Source of the DNA: Lipingzhangella halophila
GTDB lineage: Bacteria; Actinomycetota; Actinomycetes; Streptosporangiales; Streptosporangiaceae
Length of the DNA: 64,000 nt
Assembly: GCF_014203805.1 (NCBI RefSeq)
Contig: NZ_JACHJT010000002.1
Span: 372,001 to 436,000, forward strand
Reading direction: 5' to 3'
Part shown: positions 61,530-64,000 of the stretch, in pieces
Position numbering within the stretch: the stretch's first letter is position 1
Layout: every line of letters begins with the position of its first letter
The notes under the pieces: generated by a model
The model's database searches: none
What the model saw: only the letters and a program-made list of their open reading frames with translations
Told to the model about the DNA's origin: nothing
Program-made: the position numbers and the translations under genes

Positions 61530-62192
61530 GTGAACGACTTCACCCTCATCATTCTTGGCGCCGCCATCAGCCTGGTGAGCAGCGTATCCGTCACCTGGTT
61601 ACAGGCCAGATACCTGCGACGCACCGAACTGCGCGCGACGGCCCGGGAGTCCACCCGGCAGCTCACCTCCATGTTCATCGCCGAGCGCGACAACCCCGCC
61701 GAGACCACCAGTAAGGAGCCGTCGGCGAACCTCACCGAGGCGGAGATGACCGCGGCCGCCCTCGCCGACCGCCGCACCCGCGAGCGCGTCCGCGCGCTGA
61801 TCCGGCTGCTCCGCGAGCTCAAGCTGCCGGAGCTCCAGGAACTCAGCGGGACCAAGCCGGAACGCGCGCGCCAGCAGATCTGCGACCACGCCTTGGAGGT
61901 CCTGGGCGCACACTTCCGCGCCGAGCGCATCCCCGGCCTGCCGCAGTCGGTTCGCAAGATCCTCGACGTCGAGGACGAGGCCCTGAACATCCACGCCGGC
62001 GGAGGAACGTCGAAGCCGGACGACACCGCCGCGTCCGAAGCATCATCAGCCACGGGCTCCGCCGCGAACCGCGGGGGAGCACGGCGCAAGTCGCAGGCGG
62101 TCCCGGCCGACGGCAAGAGCGCCACCAAGAAGACCGGCGACAAGGGCAAAGAGAAGGACGTCGACTCCAGCGAGTTCTGGAACAACGACTGA
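61530..62192 (+). CDS. Membrane-anchored hypothetical protein
   Basis: A 220-residue protein with one N-terminal helix (FTLIILGAAISLVSSVSVTWL), then a helical cytoplasmic domain (TAAALADRRTRERVRALIRL, ELQELSGTKPERARQQICDH) and a disordered Ser/Lys/Gly-rich tail ending SSEFWNND. No family recognised. GTG 61530 follows GGAGG at five bases, an excellent ribosome-binding site. It is convergent with a secreted protein gene. Confidence 0.82.
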   Translation: MNDFTLIILGAAISLVSSVSVTWLQARYLRRTELRATARESTRQLTSMFIAERDNPAETTSKEPSANLTEAEMTAAALADRRTRERVRALIRLLRELKLPELQELSGTKPERARQQICDHALEVLGAHFRAERIPGLPQSVRKILDVEDEALNIHAGGGTSKPDDTAASEASSATGSAANRGGARRKSQAVPADGKSATKKTGDKGKEKDVDSSEFWNND

Positions 62193-62254
62193 CCACCGGT
62201 CCGCCGGCCGGAGCCGCCGCGGCTGACAGGCGGCCGCGCACGCTCATCGGCGGC

Positions 62255-62310
62255 GATCTTGAGGATTGCGTTCCTTCACCGCCCTGCACAGGAACGCAAT
62301 CCTCAAGATC
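62255..62310. repeat. Second copy of the palindromic repeat core
   Basis: Arms starting GATCTTGAGGATTGCGTT (62255-62272, extending to 62275) and ending GCAATCCTCAAGATC at 62310, perfect for 21 bp with a 14-base loop. Differs from the copy at 18157-18212 at one stem pair (T-A there, G-C here), so pairing is kept. Confidence 0.8.
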
Positions 62311-62381
62311 GGCGCGCACGCGGCGCGGGCAGTGGGGCTCCCGCGCCCAGCGCCCAGCGACGACGGCGACGGCGACAGATC

Positions 62382-62413
62382 AAGGGCGGGGCGCCACGGC
62401 GCCCCGCCCTTTT
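62382..62413 (+). terminator. Rho-independent terminator
   Basis: AAGGGCGGGGCGCC (62382-62395) pairs with GGCGCCCCGCCCTT (62398-62411), followed by a short T-run (62410-62413). Located 190 bp after the plus-strand gene. Confidence 0.75.
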
Positions 62414-62610
62414 CCTCTGCCCGCAGGGACCGGACTCACCGGCCCCCGCGTGGTCCCCGCAATGGAGGACGTCCCCACAAGCGTCTTGGCGGTGGGGTGG
62501 TTAGAGGCCCTGAGCGGCGCGGCTTCTCCGGTTCATCTCCGTCCCGGGAACCCCCACAATCCCCAGAACGCCCCGCTCCCCGGATCCGGTCACGCCCCGC
62601 CCAGGGCCCG

Positions 62611-62647
62611 CGTGCGCCCCATTTCGGACGGAACAATGGGGCGCACG
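62611..62647. terminator. Hairpin after the secreted-protein gene
   Basis: CGTGCGCCCCATT (62611-62623) pairs perfectly with AATGGGGCGCACG (62635-62647), 11-base loop, 13 bp beyond the stop of the minus-strand gene. Confidence 0.7.
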
Positions 62648-62659
62648 GTCTATGGAGTC

Positions 62660-63613
62660 TTACTTCGCCTCGACGTTCACCACGTCGTCGGCGGGCTCCA
62701 GGCCGTCGGCCACCCCGGACGGGGCGGTGTCGGCGAGCTCGTCGGTGGCCTCGTCGGAGTCGACCTCCTTGGCCTCGCCAGCGGTCTCGTCGACGTCACC
62801 GGTGTCGGGGGCGTCGGGGACGTCGGCCGGGGCCTCCGAGACCAGGTGGTCGACCGTGCCCTCAGCCGTGTCGGTGCCGCGGTCGCGCACCTCGCCCGCC
62901 TCGTCCTTGACCTCCTCGGGGGACTCCGGCGCCGCGCCGTCGAGGTCCGGGGCCTCCCCGGCGGCCTGCTCAACGGTCTGCTCGGCGTCCTGGGGCAGCA
63001 GCGTCTCGGGGACACCGCTGACCGTGCCGAGCGGGTCGGGGAGCTCGTGGAGACCGGGAACCTCGGGAGCCCCGGTCTCGGGCAGGCCGGTACCGGGCCG
63101 CTCGGCGGCGGGCGCCTCCGGCTGCGGCAGCTCGTTGCTGAGGTGGTTGACCTGCTCAGCGCTGTTCACCCCCCGGTTCAGGGTGCTGTGCGCGGCGCCG
63201 TTGGCACCCCCCGGCAGAGCCTGCGCGGGCAGCGAGTTCACCGTCCCGTGGGCGAGCCCGCGCGCCTGCGGCGCCGTCTGGTGCACCGTGTGCACGCCGG
63301 CGGCGTCCTGGACGGTGCCGAGCGTGTCCTCTGCCCCGGACGCGTCAACGCCGGGGACGGCCGGGGTCTCGGTGCCGGGCGCGGGGAGCGTGTGCGCCAT
63401 CTGCGGCACCTCAACGTCGCGCTGCACCTGGTCCACCGGTCCGGTCGGGTCCGCCGGCAGGCCGGGCACGGACGGGGCGACGGGCTGCGTCCGGAGCGCG
63501 TCCGTCACGCCGAACTCGTCGGCCGAGGCGATACCCGCACCGGCGGCAACGAAGCCGGCGGCACCGGCCGCCACGATTGCGGCCTTGGCGGAGGTGCAAG
63601 CGAGCTGGAACAT
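62660..63613 (-). CDS. Secreted Ala/Pro/acidic low-complexity protein
   Basis: A 317-residue protein with a signal peptide (FQLACTSAKAAIVAAGAAGF, cleavage near GIASA-DE). The mature part is mostly disordered, rich in Ala, Pro, Gly, Asp, Glu and Val, with no Cys after the signal. A conserved-looking middle (RGLAHGTVNSLPAQALPGG, GVNSAEQVNHLSNELPQPEA) precedes an acidic C-terminal third. It resembles actinobacterial surface/spore-coat type secreted proteins, without clear family. ATG 63613 follows GGAAGGA. The 387-bp upstream region has no gene. Confidence 0.8.
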   Translation of the reverse strand: MFQLACTSAKAAIVAAGAAGFVAAGAGIASADEFGVTDALRTQPVAPSVPGLPADPTGPVDQVQRDVEVPQMAHTLPAPGTETPAVPGVDASGAEDTLGTVQDAAGVHTVHQTAPQARGLAHGTVNSLPAQALPGGANGAAHSTLNRGVNSAEQVNHLSNELPQPEAPAAERPGTGLPETGAPEVPGLHELPDPLGTVSGVPETLLPQDAEQTVEQAAGEAPDLDGAAPESPEEVKDEAGEVRDRGTDTAEGTVDHLVSEAPADVPDAPDTGDVDETAGEAKEVDSDEATDELADTAPSGVADGLEPADDVVNVEAK

Positions 63614-64000
63614 GAAACTGCGTCCTTCCGGATCGTGTGCGTCTCTCGATGTCTGTACTGGGAGCGGGCGGATGGCTCCGCCCTGGCCCACGCGGCGCCC
63701 TGGCCAGGGGCGCCGTAGCGCGGGTGTGCGGTTCACCGGTGCCGCCCCGCGCTTGGCGGGCACGGGCGGCGGCTCCGAAGGCAGTCGGAAGGTCTGGCGG
63801 GCCCCCGACTGGCGTGAACCTCGTGACACTCAGGGGCACGGGGCTCACGTCAGTGCCCAGGGGCGATCCGGGCGGATCGCTACTGGATCAACGGGGCTAC
63901 TGCCGTGAGGGGGTGCGGGACTCCTGCGCCGCGCATTGGGGCGGGGCCCGTCACCAGGGGTCCGGGGCCGTACCCGAGAGGGCCGGCGGCACCCGCGAAG
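63614..64000. other. Upstream region at the window edge, 387 bp
   Basis: Upstream of the secreted-protein gene. No supported gene. I looked for a c-di-AMP-type riboswitch, common before cell-wall proteins in this phylum, and do not see its conserved blocks. Confidence 0.45.

Larger units (their letters stand above)
62193..62659. other. Intergenic region between convergent genes, 467 bp
   Basis: Holds three inverted repeats listed separately (62255-62310, 62382-62413, 62611-62647). Nothing else I can support. Confidence 0.6.

Noticed and set aside
63614-64000. c-di-AMP or other riboswitch before the secreted-protein gene
   Set aside because: Conserved blocks of the class were not found by eye.

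Overview
The window is GC-rich actinobacterial chromosome. The signs are GTG starts, leaderless promoters, an XRE/DUF5753-DUF397 remnant, DUF3151, a SigE-family sigma factor, PASTA-less eukaryotic-type Ser/Thr kinases and a pyrE-fba gene pair as in Streptomyces. A member of the Nocardiopsaceae or a nearby family is my best guess, from gene content only. I see no phage, insertion sequence, integrase, CRISPR array, rRNA or origin. One tRNA (Ser, GCU) is present.

Layout. 0.2-10.8 kb: MFS transporter, release factor 3, small membrane protein, TetR regulator divergent from an acyl-CoA dehydrogenase, a multi-pass membrane protein, and a three-gene operon of single-pass membrane proteins, one with a collagen-like Gly-Pro tail. 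10.9-19.7 kb: zinc-ribbon protein, Ser/Thr kinase, glycolipid-binding-type protein, proline symporter, FUSC transporter divergent from a MerR-VOC fusion regulator, a 760-bp non-coding stretch with a long palindromic element, and a membrane-anchored secreted protein. 19.8-25.4 kb: two hypothetical proteins, a NYN-domain nuclease, and a sigma factor fused to its own zinc-finger anti-sigma-like domain, divergent from a degenerate GGDEF-like protein.

25.9-44.5 kb is the housekeeping core: cutA, pyrE, fba, DUF3151, purA, purD, purB, a murA paralogue, a winged-helix regulator and a hisC-like aminotransferase. Between purD and purB lie two tandem beta-propeller Ser/Thr kinases, a decayed second copy of the purD 3' end, and a VapBC toxin-antitoxin pair, so this segment looks like an inserted or duplicated block. 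44.9-52.7 kb: a MauE-like protein paired with a Cys-rich unknown, a SigE-type sigma factor, tRNA-Ser, Lnt, an alanine:cation symporter, and a decayed ATPase/XRE/DUF397 triad. 53-64 kb: RidA, four-carbon sugar-acid kinase, thioesterase, cupredoxin lipoprotein, Idi, an XRE regulator divergent from an NDH-2-like flavoprotein, an arsenic operon (acr3-arsC-arsR) with two ArsR boxes, and two surface or membrane proteins.

The most interesting signals are: a palindromic repeat present in two copies with a compensatory base-pair change; the purD 3' remnant that bounds the kinase/toxin block; a MerR-VOC gene that is leaderless behind a 19-bp-spacer promoter; a DasR-like site upstream of fba; several genes whose -10 box lies 6-7 nt before the start codon; and the decayed regulatory triad near 52 kb. 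Functions given for recognised families are inferred from motifs read by eye; no database search was possible.
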